DNA of 64,000 nucleotides from Burkholderia sp. GAS332 (GTDB taxonomy: Bacteria; Pseudomonadota; Gammaproteobacteria; Burkholderiales; Burkholderiaceae): NCBI GenBank assembly GCA_900142905.1, contig FSRV01000001.1, positions 1,364,001 to 1,428,000 of the forward strand, in the 5' to 3' direction. The notes under the pieces were generated by a model. The model worked only from the letters and a program-made list of their open reading frames with translations, had not been told where the DNA came from and searched no databases. Of the stretch, positions 1 through 7,608 are shown piece after piece. The number at the start of each line of letters is the position of its first letter. Position 1 is the first letter of the stretch. The position numbers and the translations under genes are program-made.

Positions 1-540
1 TACCTGCTCGGTGGAAAAGTGCGTGCCGGTAATCAGCAGCGCTTTCGATGACGCGATGTACGCCTCGTCGAAGTCCGCTTCATCCACCGCCATATCCGCG
101 CAGTTCTCACGATAGAAGATCAGCGGAAACGTATCGCGATCTTTCAGACCAAGCAGAACGAGCGCGGTCAGACGCTCCTGATCGACGCGTACATGACTGA
201 CGTCGCAGCCTTCCTTCGTCAAGGTCTCGGTGAGAAAGCGGCCCATGTGGTCGTTGCCGACGCGCGCCAGCATCGCCGATGCAAGTCCTAGCCGCGCGCA
301 ACCGAATGCGATATTCGCCGACGAACCGCCGAGATACTTCGCGAAGCTCGACACGTCTTCGAGCCGTGCGCCGACCTGCTGCGCGTACAGATCGACGGCA
401 AGACGGCCGAGGCAGACGATGTCGCGGCTGCGGCCCGGCGCGAAACGGCTGGCCGTGGCCGTAGAAACGGACGTGGGCCCAATGCCGTTCACGTCCGCGT
501 TCGCGATCCCGGTTCCGCTGGATGTGCTGGAATGATCCAT
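1..540 (-). CDS. iolC: IolC-type sugar kinase (PfkB family), 3' end cut by window edge
   Basis: The visible 180 N-terminal residues match the PfkB/ribokinase fold of 5-dehydro-2-deoxygluconokinase, which phosphorylates the ring-opened inositol breakdown product. The glycine-rich substrate segment GGSSANIAFGCARLGL lies near residue 72, followed by VGNDHMG, both typical of IolC. About 35 residues before the conserved DIVCLGRLAVDLY strand are a Ser/Thr/Ala-rich extension. The start is the ATG with AGGA seven bases upstream. It lies about 65 bp after the ABC ATPase gene on the same strand, so it is probably the last visible gene of a transporter-kinase operon. The C-terminal ATP-binding half and catalytic Asp are outside the window, so the IolC assignment rests on the N-terminus and the neighbours. 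Confidence 0.85.
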   Translation of the reverse strand, partial: MDHSSTSSGTGIANADVNGIGPTSVSTATASRFAPGRSRDIVCLGRLAVDLYAQQVGARLEDVSSFAKYLGGSSANIAFGCARLGLASAMLARVGNDHMGRFLTETLTKEGCDVSHVRVDQERLTALVLLGLKDRDTFPLIFYRENCADMAVDEADFDEAYIASSKALLITGTHFSTEQV

Positions 541-605
541 GAATATTCCTGAATAGCTGAGCGCGGGCGCAGACGCAGCAAGCGCAGCCAACCCGCGCGA
601 ATGAA

Positions 606-1430
606 TCAGATTTCCGCGCCTTCGAGTTCGCCGATCATTTTCTGCATCTCGGCGCCGCCGGCCATCATGTCGAGCACTTCATCCTTGCTGATGGTTTCCT
701 TCGTGAACGTACCGAGCGATTTGCCGCGATTGAGCAGCGTGAACGAATCGCCGATCGGATACGCGTGGTGCACGTTGTGCGTGATGAAGATCACCGAGAT
801 GCCTTTTGCGCGCGCCGTGTGGATCAGCTTAAGCACATTGAAGCTCTGCTTGACGCCGAGCGCGGCGGTGGGCTCGTCGAGAATCAGCACGCGTGCGCCG
901 AAGTGAATGGCTCGCGCAATCGCCAGACATTGCTTCTCGCCGCCGGACATGGTGCCGATCGGCTGGTGCGGATCGCGCACGTTGATGCCCATTTCGGCGA
1001 GCTTGTCGCGCGCGGTGGTCGCGCAGGTTTCGAGGTCCATCACGTTCAGAAAGCCGAACAGTTTTTTCTGCGGCTCGCGGCCCATGAAGAAGTTGCGTGC
1101 GACCGAGAGCAACGGCACTAGCGCCAGATCCTGATAGACCGTGGCGATGCCGAGATCGAGCGCGTCTTTCGGCGACTCGAACAGCACCGGTTTGCCGTCG
1201 ACCAGATACTGGCCGGAAGAGGGTTTATGCACGCCGGCCAACGTTTTGATCAGCGTCGATTTGCCCGCGCCGTTGTCGCCGAGCAGGCAATGCACTTCAC
1301 CGCGTTTCAGACGCAAGGTCACGCCGCTCAGCGCGATGACCTGGCCGAAGTACTTGCTGACATCTTCGAGCGCGAGGATCACGTCGTCCTGCGGTTCAGC
1401 CGCTGTGTTCACGGTATTCAAATCGGACAT
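606..1430 (-). CDS. Sugar/polyol ABC transporter ATP-binding protein
   Basis: A single-domain ABC ATPase of 274 residues that powers uptake through the permease encoded just upstream. It has Walker [10 protein letters not shown], the signature [14 protein letters not shown], Walker [13 protein letters not shown] and a switch His in IFITHN. Single-domain ATPases of this size belong to the FrcA/IatA-type carbohydrate uptake (CUT2) branch; many other CUT2 ATPases are duplicated and near 500 residues. The frame stays open 21 codons further upstream, but the ATG chosen has a strong GAGGAGAC ribosome site and lies just after the permease stop. The kinase context suggests inositol or a similar cyclitol as substrate; that is inference. 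Confidence 0.93.
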   Translation of the reverse strand: MSDLNTVNTAAEPQDDVILALEDVSKYFGQVIALSGVTLRLKRGEVHCLLGDNGAGKSTLIKTLAGVHKPSSGQYLVDGKPVLFESPKDALDLGIATVYQDLALVPLLSVARNFFMGREPQKKLFGFLNVMDLETCATTARDKLAEMGINVRDPHQPIGTMSGGEKQCLAIARAIHFGARVLILDEPTAALGVKQSFNVLKLIHTARAKGISVIFITHNVHHAYPIGDSFTLLNRGKSLGTFTKETISKDEVLDMMAGGAEMQKMIGELEGAEI

Positions 1431-1443
1431 GGTCGTCTCCTCG

Positions 1444-2625
1444 TTACGATTGCGCGACGCGGCGGCGCACGTAGTGATTGAACAGCACGGCAATCAAGAG
1501 CATCACGCCGAGGAACACGCGGAACCAGTCGGAGTCGACATTCGTATAGGTGATGCCGATCTGCACGACGCCGAAGATCAGCGCGCCGAAGCAGGCGCCG
1601 ATCACCGAGCCGTAGCCGCCCGTCAGCAGCGTGCCGCCGATCACCGCAGCGATGATGGCTTCGAATTCGGCCTGCAGCCCGCGGTCGGCCGCGGCCGAGC
1701 CGATGTCGCACACTTGCAGCACGGCGAACAGGCATGCGCAGAACGCGGTCAGCACGAACAGAGAGATTTTGACGCGCCGTACCGGCACACCGACGTTCTT
1801 TGCCGCGTTGGCGTCGCCGCCAACCGCGAAAATCCAGTTGCCGAAGCGAGTCTTGGCGAGGGTGAACGCGCAGACCGCGGCAAGCGCGAACCACCAGAGC
1901 AGGACTTTCGGAATGCCCGGCACGAGCGGATTGCCGTTGTCGAGCAGCTTCACGACACCCATGTGGCCGAGCCAGACGAACAGGCCCTTGAACGCGACAC
2001 CCTGGAACAAGGTATGGGCGAGCCAGTCGTGAGCGGCGACGTCGCCCACGCCGGAGATGATCGTGCGGTCGGCGAACATGACCGACAGGGCCAGCGTGAG
2101 GCCGCGGAGTATGAACAGAAACGCCAGCGTTACGATGAATGAGGGCAGCCGCGTGCGCATCACCAGGTAGCCGTTGAGCGCGCCGAGCAGCATCGATCCG
2201 GCGAATGCAAACAGGATCGACAAGGCAATCGGCCAATGGAAGTACATGGTGGGCAGCGCGACCATCATGCCGGAGAAGCCGATCATCGAACCGATCGACA
2301 GATCGAATTCGCCGGCAATCATCAGCAGGCACGCACCGACCGCGATCAGGCCGAGATACGCGGCCACTTGCGACCAGTTCATCACGCCGTCGAGGTTGAA
2401 CATGCCGGAGTTGCCGGCCGCAATCCCAAACACGAGGAACACCATCACGGTGCCGGCGAGGGCGGCGAATTCGGGACGGTTCAGCAGATGCCGGAACCAC
2501 GATTCCTGGCGCACACGCTCATCGGCCGCCGCGGGCGCACCGCTGGACGTCGACGTTGATGCCGTCCCCGTGCCGGAAGGGGGCTGCTTGCGGGGATGGG
2601 GGTGGAAGGGGTTGGCTACGCCCAT
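1444..2625 (-). CDS. Sugar/polyol ABC transporter permease
   Basis: A 393-residue CUT2-family inner-membrane permease (FrcC/RbsC-like) that forms the channel for the adjacent binding protein and ATPase. It is mostly hydrophobic, with about ten membrane segments after a hydrophilic, proline- and serine-rich N-terminus of about 50 residues. The stretch [16 protein letters not shown] is typical of this family (the usual form is DLSVGS). AAGGAGAG precedes the ATG. A 192-bp gap separates it from the binding-protein gene upstream, as is common where the binding protein is made in excess; that gap contains GC-rich inverted repeats but no gene. Confidence 0.92.
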   Translation of the reverse strand: MGVANPFHPHPRKQPPSGTGTASTSTSSGAPAAADERVRQESWFRHLLNRPEFAALAGTVMVFLVFGIAAGNSGMFNLDGVMNWSQVAAYLGLIAVGACLLMIAGEFDLSIGSMIGFSGMMVALPTMYFHWPIALSILFAFAGSMLLGALNGYLVMRTRLPSFIVTLAFLFILRGLTLALSVMFADRTIISGVGDVAAHDWLAHTLFQGVAFKGLFVWLGHMGVVKLLDNGNPLVPGIPKVLLWWFALAAVCAFTLAKTRFGNWIFAVGGDANAAKNVGVPVRRVKISLFVLTAFCACLFAVLQVCDIGSAAADRGLQAEFEAIIAAVIGGTLLTGGYGSVIGACFGALIFGVVQIGITYTNVDSDWFRVFLGVMLLIAVLFNHYVRRRVAQS

Positions 2626-2817
2626 TGAAGCTCTCCTTGATGCGCCTGGGGATTGCGCGGTCGCTTACTGACTGCAATCCGACCGCATGGCGCGTGATGC
2701 ACGTAAAACGTGACGATCGCAGGCGTGGGGCGGCCTGGCCAGTTGCGGCCGGCCGCGTCCACTTTCTTCATACCTGCCGGAACGGTTCTCCCGTATCCGC
2801 ACTTCCAGCGAAATGCG

Positions 2818-3864
2818 TTAGCGATACTGCCCGGCGTACTTGACCACCTTGTCGATATTGGCCTTGGTGATGAAGCCCGGGCCGGAACCGATATTGCGCG
2901 GCCCATAGGCGGGTGCCAGGCCGTAGGTGGCGAGGCGTTGCTGGAACTTCGGATTGGCCTCCAGGATCTGGCGGATCTTCGCCGGATCAGTGGTGTGGTC
3001 CTTCTTCACGATGGCCAGTACGGCGACCGGGATATAGCCTTGCAGGTAGGGTTGCTGGTCGATCGCGAACTGGATCGTGCCGTCCTGGATGCCCTTCGCG
3101 ATGTCACTGTCGAAATCGAATGTCGCGAACCAGATCTTGCCGGCGAGGCCCATCTGCTGCAGCGCCTTGATCGTCGGCGCTGCCGACAACGGACCGAGAG
3201 TCAGCACCGCCTGGGTGTTCGGGTGATTGCGCAGATACGCGCTCACTTTCGATTGCACACCGGTCGGGTCCTGGCCGGCGTCGAGCGTGGAGGACTTGAA
3301 GTCGACGCCGATCGCGTCGGCAAAGCCACGGCAGCGTTCGAAGGAAGCCGGGTTGGTCGCGTAATGGTTGACGCACAGGAACGACTTGATGCCCGCTGCC
3401 TTCGCCTTTTCGCCCGCCGCCTTGCCCGCGGTGTATTCAGGCTGGCCGACGTGCATGATCGCGCCAAGCTGCGCGCTTTGCTCTTCAGTGCCGGAATTGA
3501 TCGTGACGAGCGGGATGTGTTTCTCAGTGACCTTGGCGATCGCGCTCTTGAGTACGTCGAAGTCGGCGATCGAGACGATCACGCCGTCGTAGTTGCGCGC
3601 GGCGGCCTGTTCGATCAGACGCGCCATATCGGCGATGTCGCCGTTCGGCGGATTGCGGTAGTCGGTCTCGACGTTGAAATCCTCGTCGGCCTGTTTGATG
3701 GCGTTCTTGATGGTGTTCCACCACGAATCAGAATCCGGCGCGTGGCTGATCAGCACGAAGTGAGCGTCAGCCGCGCGGGCGGCCGACGCCGCACCGAATC
3801 CCGTCGCCAACGTCAATGCCGTCACCAGAATCCTGAGCGTAGCCTTGCCCTTGCAAAGTCTCAT
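2818..3864 (-). CDS. Periplasmic sugar-binding protein of the ABC transporter
   Basis: A 348-residue substrate-binding protein of the RbsB/FrcB family that captures the sugar or cyclitol in the periplasm. It has a Sec signal peptide: a basic MRLCKGK start, a hydrophobic core and a cleavage site near AARA-AD at about residue 32. The segment RLIEQAAARNYDGVIVSI is typical of this fold. The frame remains open 26 codons upstream, but the chosen ATG has AGGTGGAGA just ahead and is the only start that gives a proper signal peptide. It is the first gene of the leftward arm and starts about 130 bp from the palindrome at 3997-4019. Confidence 0.92.
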   Translation of the reverse strand: MRLCKGKATLRILVTALTLATGFGAASAARAADAHFVLISHAPDSDSWWNTIKNAIKQADEDFNVETDYRNPPNGDIADMARLIEQAAARNYDGVIVSIADFDVLKSAIAKVTEKHIPLVTINSGTEEQSAQLGAIMHVGQPEYTAGKAAGEKAKAAGIKSFLCVNHYATNPASFERCRGFADAIGVDFKSSTLDAGQDPTGVQSKVSAYLRNHPNTQAVLTLGPLSAAPTIKALQQMGLAGKIWFATFDFDSDIAKGIQDGTIQFAIDQQPYLQGYIPVAVLAIVKKDHTTDPAKIRQILEANPKFQQRLATYGLAPAYGPRNIGSGPGFITKANIDKVVKYAGQYR

Positions 3865-3996
3865 TGTCTCCACCTTTCTCGGTCTGTCGTTATTGAAGGG
3901 AGCGTCTGGCGGGCGGCCTTCCGGTTGCGTGCGTTGCAGCATGCGTTAGCCAATGCACCATCGCTCACGACCAAGATTAGGCCATCTTCCGACGTG

Positions 3997-4019
3997 TTGC
4001 AATGAAAATTTCATGACAA
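3997..4019. promoter_or_regulatory. 23-bp near-perfect palindrome, probable operator of the inositol locus
   Basis: The sequence reads TTG-N2-ATGAAA-A-TTTCAT-N2-CAA, symmetric about position 4008, with only the two N2 pairs breaking the symmetry. It lies between the divergent binding-protein and RpiR genes in AT-rich DNA unlike its surroundings. RpiR regulators bind inverted repeats, so the RpiR protein encoded next door is the obvious candidate ligand. The palindrome is seen directly; the assignment is inference. Confidence 0.6.
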
Positions 4020-4027
4020 ATAAAAAT

Positions 4028-4066
4028 AGAAAATACGTTCCATTTGGCGCGGCGCCTGCCTATAAT
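4028..4066 (+). promoter_or_regulatory. Putative promoter and second operator-like site upstream of the RpiR gene
   Basis: A perfect TATAAT -10 box sits at 4061-4066, 17 bp after a weak -35 (TTCCAT, 4038-4043). The -35 overlaps AGAA-N6-TTCC (4028-4041), one base from a GGAA-N6-TTCC dyad; from memory, sites of that form have been proposed for rhizobial IolR, which I could not check. A repressor here would block RNA polymerase, which would fit autoregulation. The -10 is convincing; the -35 is poor. Confidence 0.5.
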
Positions 4067-4141
4067 CGGCAGCGTCAGGACACCGTGCGGCGGGCTCTGG
4101 AAGCGTGTTCCGCACTGCAATAAAGCTACGAAGAGAGAGCC

Positions 4142-5023
4142 ATGGCGGAAGAGAGCACTGAAGACTTGCCGAGCGTCGAAGAATTGATGCAGCGCATCGC
4201 TGAAAACTATGAAGCGTTGCCGCGTCAATTGAAGAGCGTGGCGACTTATATCGAGCAGCATCGATCGAGCGTGATGGTGGATCGCACCAGCGATATCGCC
4301 GCCAGTTGCGGCGTGCATCCGTCCGCCGTGGTGCGCTTCGCGCAGCGCTTCGGCTTTTCCGGCTTCTCCGATCTACAGGCGGTGTTTCGTCAGGCGTACA
4401 CGGGGCAGGGCACGTCCTCGCCGAGTTATCAGCAGCGGATTCGCAAGCTGATCGACGAGAAGCCCGGCGCGTTATCCGGCGGCGCAGTGGCGCGCGAATT
4501 TATCGCGGCGTCACGTGGCGGACTCGAAGAACTTGAAGCAGGGCTCGACGACACGCAGTTCGATGCCGCCGTGAAGATGCTGCAGCAGGCCGACAACATC
4601 TATGTGATTGGCGTGCGGCGCTCGTTTCCGGTGGCGAGCTATATCGTCTACGCGTTGCAGCACACCCCAAAGCGTGTGCATCTGGTGTCCGGTTTCGGCG
4701 GTATGTATCGCGAGCAGATTCGCAGCGTGAAGAAGGGCGATGTGGTGATCGCGATCAGCTTCGCGCCCTATGGCAAGGAAACGCAGTATTGCCTGCGCGT
4801 CGCGCATCATCACCAGGCGAAGACACTGGTTATTACGGATAGCCAACTTTCTCCGTTAGCGCGCTATGCCACGACCCAACTGTATGTGAAAGAGGGCAGC
4901 GCGTTTGCGTTCCGCTCGCTCACCAGCACGATCTGTTTGTGCCAGGCGTTGTTCATTGCGCTCGCGTACAAGCTCGAATTGAACGTGGAAGAATCCAAAG
5001 ACACTGGAGGATACGATGACTGA
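4142..5023 (+). CDS. RpiR-family transcriptional regulator (HTH + SIS)
   Basis: A 293-residue cytoplasmic regulator. Residues about 10-90 form the RpiR helix-turn-helix (DIAASCGVHPSAVVRFAQRF is the recognition region). Residues about 130-280 form a sugar-isomerase (SIS) domain that would sense a phosphorylated sugar, with NIYVIGVRRS at its start and VIAISFAPYG in the middle. It probably represses the divergent transporter-kinase operon and its own operon until an inositol catabolite appears. The gene overlaps the next ORF by 8 bp, so it is co-transcribed with the dehydrogenases. An IolR-like role is inferred from neighbours. Confidence 0.9.
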   Translation: MAEESTEDLPSVEELMQRIAENYEALPRQLKSVATYIEQHRSSVMVDRTSDIAASCGVHPSAVVRFAQRFGFSGFSDLQAVFRQAYTGQGTSSPSYQQRIRKLIDEKPGALSGGAVAREFIAASRGGLEELEAGLDDTQFDAAVKMLQQADNIYVIGVRRSFPVASYIVYALQHTPKRVHLVSGFGGMYREQIRSVKKGDVVIAISFAPYGKETQYCLRVAHHHQAKTLVITDSQLSPLARYATTQLYVKEGSAFAFRSLTSTICLCQALFIALAYKLELNVEESKDTGGYDD

Positions 5024-6032
5024 GGCGGCAAAGACGATCGACGTGGCGGTATTCGGCGCGGGGCGTATCGGCAAGATTCATGCGGCGAATCTGGCGCGGC
5101 AACCGGGCGTGCGGCTCAAGTATGTGGTCGATGTGAATCGCGACGCGGCTGCGGCGCTCGCCGCTGAGCACGGCGCACAGGTTGCGGATATCGATGGTGC
5201 GATGGGTGACGCGTCGATCGGCGCGACGGTGATCTGTTCGAGCACGGACACGCATGCCGATCTGATCATGAAATCGGCTGCGCAGAAGAAGCATGTGTTC
5301 TGCGAGAAGCCGGTGGACCTGACTTTGGAACGCGCGCGTGCCTGCGCCGACGGGGTGGCGCGCGCGGGCGTGGTGTGCATGATCGGCTTTCAGCGCCGCT
5401 TCGACCCGACATTCTCCGCGTTGAAAGCGCGCATCGATGCGGGTGAGATCGGCACGCCGGAAATGCTGGTGGTGACGAGCCGCGATCCGGGCGCGCCGCC
5501 GGTTGACTACATCAGGCACTCGGGCGGCATCTTCAAGGACATGTTGATTCACGACTTCGACATCTTCCGCTGGATTCTCGACGACGAGGCCGATACGCTG
5601 CACGCCACCGGCAGCTGTCTGTCAGATCCGGCGATTGCCGAAGCGGGCGATATCGACTCGACCGCGGTGACGATTCGCACGAAGCGCGGCCGCTTGTGCC
5701 AGATCAACACCGCGCGGCGCGCGGCCTATGGCTACGATCAGCGGTTCGAAGTACTCGGCAGCACCGGCATGCTGCAGGCGGGCAATGTTCGACCCACCGA
5801 GGTCACCGCGTATTCGAAAACCGAAGTGTCGAGCGACGTGCCCGAAGCGTTTTTCCTCGAACGGTATCGCGCGGCGTATGCATTGGAAATTGCGCATTTC
5901 TTTGACGCGGTCACGCGTGGCAAGCCGGTGCGTACGACGGTTGCGGACGGGCTGAAGGCGCTCGAACTTGCGGACGCCGCCACGCGCTCGTGGCGTGAGG
6001 GGCGCGCGGTGAAACTCGGCGAGGCATCGTGA
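5016..6032 (+). CDS. iolG: Inositol 2-dehydrogenase-type oxidoreductase (Gfo/Idh/MocA)
   Basis: A 338-residue NAD-dependent dehydrogenase expected to oxidise myo-inositol to 2-keto-inositol, the first catabolic step. The Rossmann motif GAGRIGKIHAANLA is at the N-terminus and the conserved EKP of the family is in VFCEKPVDL (about residue 97). The catalytic region carries GGIFKDMLIHDFDIFRW, with the expected Asp and His. Length is normal for IolG. It overlaps the regulator gene by 8 bp and abuts the next dehydrogenase, forming a tight three-gene operon. Other cyclitols are possible substrates. Confidence 0.85.
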   Translation: MTEAAKTIDVAVFGAGRIGKIHAANLARQPGVRLKYVVDVNRDAAAALAAEHGAQVADIDGAMGDASIGATVICSSTDTHADLIMKSAAQKKHVFCEKPVDLTLERARACADGVARAGVVCMIGFQRRFDPTFSALKARIDAGEIGTPEMLVVTSRDPGAPPVDYIRHSGGIFKDMLIHDFDIFRWILDDEADTLHATGSCLSDPAIAEAGDIDSTAVTIRTKRGRLCQINTARRAAYGYDQRFEVLGSTGMLQAGNVRPTEVTAYSKTEVSSDVPEAFFLERYRAAYALEIAHFFDAVTRGKPVRTTVADGLKALELADAATRSWREGRAVKLGEAS

Positions 6033-7072
6033 TGAACTCGGCGACTGGGCGGCTTCGTTTGGGTGTGGTCGGATTGGGGCGCTTGGGTAAACGCCACGCG
6101 GAAAATCTGGCGTATCGCGTGCCGGGTGCGTCGCTCGTGGCTGCTTGCAGTCCGCTGGAAGAGGAGCGGGCGTGGGCCCGCGAGACGTTGCCCGAACCGC
6201 GGCTTTACGACGATTATGCGGACCTGCTTGCCGATCGCGAGGTGGATGCGGTGTGGCTTGTTACGCCGTCGTCGTTGCACGCGCAGCAGATTGTCGATGC
6301 GCTGCGGGCTGGCAAGCATGTGTTCTGCGAGAAGCCGCTGTCGCTGGATCTTGCCGAGTGCGAGCGTGTACTGGCTGAGGCTGCGCGTTATCCGCATCTG
6401 CAGGCGACTATTGGGTTCATGCGTCGGTTTGATCCGAGTTACAAGGATGCGTTTGACAAGATTCAGTCCGGTGCGATCGGCCGGCCCTTTCTGGTGCGCT
6501 CGCAGACCACTGACAAGAACGATGACGACGGGTTCTTCGTGCGTTTTGCGGCGACCTCCGGTGGCATCTTTCTCGACTGCACCGTGCACGATATTGACGT
6601 CGCGCGTTGGCTGCTCGGTAAGCCGCGGGCCAAGCGCGTTTTTGCCGCGGGCGCGGTTGCGTTGCACGAGGGTTTGCGTGAATTCGGCGACGTCGATAAC
6701 GGTGTGGCGATCTGCGAGTTCGAGGACGGCAAGCTTGCCATGTTTTACGCGTCGCGGACGCAGGCGCATGGTAATGATACGCATAGCGAAGTGATTGGCA
6801 CGGCGGGTGCGCTTGCTATTGGGCATAATCCGCGTGCGAATCGCGTTGAGATTTATGACGCCACGGGCATTCGGAATGAATGTACGCCGAGTTTCTTTGA
6901 TCGGTTCGAGGATGCGTTTCTGCAGGAGGCGCGGGCCTTCGTCGCTTCGGTGCAGGGCGGGGCGGCATCGAATACGCAGGCCGGCGCCACACTGGCCGAC
7001 GCGCTCGAAGCCACCAGGATTGGCAACGCGCTGCGCCAGTCGCTGCAAAGCGGGGAGGCTGTTGTTTTGTAG
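6032..7072 (+). CDS. Second Gfo/Idh/MocA oxidoreductase (inositol dehydrogenase-like)
   Basis: A 346-residue NAD(P)-dependent dehydrogenase paralogous to its upstream neighbour. It has Rossmann motif GLGRLGKRHAENLA, EKP in VFCEKPLSLDLAEC, and the catalytic GGIFLDCTVHDIDVARW. The stop of the first dehydrogenase and this ATG share one base (TGATG), so translation is probably coupled; a GTG one codon earlier is an alternative start. Two different dehydrogenases in one cluster may deal with different inositol stereoisomers. That is inference; residues alone do not settle substrate. The last third uses more T- and A-ending codons than its neighbours. Confidence 0.85.
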   Translation: MNSATGRLRLGVVGLGRLGKRHAENLAYRVPGASLVAACSPLEEERAWARETLPEPRLYDDYADLLADREVDAVWLVTPSSLHAQQIVDALRAGKHVFCEKPLSLDLAECERVLAEAARYPHLQATIGFMRRFDPSYKDAFDKIQSGAIGRPFLVRSQTTDKNDDDGFFVRFAATSGGIFLDCTVHDIDVARWLLGKPRAKRVFAAGAVALHEGLREFGDVDNGVAICEFEDGKLAMFYASRTQAHGNDTHSEVIGTAGALAIGHNPRANRVEIYDATGIRNECTPSFFDRFEDAFLQEARAFVASVQGGAASNTQAGATLADALEATRIGNALRQSLQSGEAVVL

Positions 7073-7103
7073 TTGGGTGTGTGGTTGTGGGGCGGTGGTT
7101 GTT

Positions 7104-7210
7104 TTGCCTACGGCCGTTGGGCTTCGCTTGGTTTATCTGCCTGCGTGGCGCTTTCTGTCTGTGTTTTTATGGTGTTGGCCTTTCCTTTCTTTCTTGGTAG
7201 TCTATTAGCC
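7104..7210 (+). repeat. Degenerate copy of the interspersed repeat
   Basis: This stretch resembles part of the longer repeat at about 15168-15510: a TGCCTGCGTGGCGCTTT segment, a TCTGTGT segment, TTGGCCTTTCCTT and GTCTATTAGC occur in the same order. It lies just after the dehydrogenase gene and before the terminator at 7238-7267. It appears to be an eroded partial copy, recognised by eye. Confidence 0.5.
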
Positions 7211-7237
7211 AGCACTAGCGGCCACTACGCCGCAGCA

Positions 7238-7267
7238 AAAAAAGGCGCGATTGTTCGCGCCTTTTTT
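7238..7267. terminator. Bidirectional intrinsic terminator
   Basis: AAAAAAGGCGCGA - TTGT - TCGCGCCTTTTTT forms a perfect 13-bp stem with a 4-base loop, giving a T-run on both strands. It separates the rightward inositol operon from the leftward YD-repeat locus and can serve both. Confidence 0.9.
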
Positions 7268-7280
7268 GTTCGAGCCTAAC

Positions 7281-7520
7281 TTAGTCTGTAATTCCGCTTA
7301 CACGCTGCCCCTCCGGAACGAGGTCGGGGTGCTGTTTGTAGATAGGGATGAGCGCCTGCTCGAACACCATGTACATGATCTCTCCCACTGCTTGCTTGAA
7401 TTTCTCAAGTTCTTCGGTTGAACAATGCGCCTGAACAAAGACAATCGCTTCGTCGAGCGATCCGTTTATCCTCAACATACGGTTGCACACTTCCAGGGCC
7501 AACGCCTTATCGTTAATCAC
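7281..7520 (-). CDS. Small protein downstream of the YD-repeat gene, possible immunity partner
   Basis: A 79-residue predicted soluble protein I do not recognise. The start is a GTG preceded by GGGAG at a good distance; the frame is open further upstream, but without a comparable ribosome site. The product looks helical and acidic (EVCNRMLRINGSLDEA, then EELEKFKQAVGEIMYMVFEQ) with no signal peptide or membrane segment. It follows the YD-repeat gene on the same strand after 88 bp and ends just before the terminator, so the two are probably co-transcribed. Small genes in this position often encode immunity proteins for toxin C-termini, but nothing in the sequence proves that here. Confidence 0.65.
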   Translation of the reverse strand: MINDKALALEVCNRMLRINGSLDEAIVFVQAHCSTEELEKFKQAVGEIMYMVFEQALIPIYKQHPDLVPEGQRVSGITD

Positions 7521-7608
7521 GCTTCTGCTCCCAATTGATCTAAGTAAACCGAAATTCGCTGCCGGGACATTGCATGCCTCGGCAGTACGTTGACACTCAT
7601 TGTGCGCG

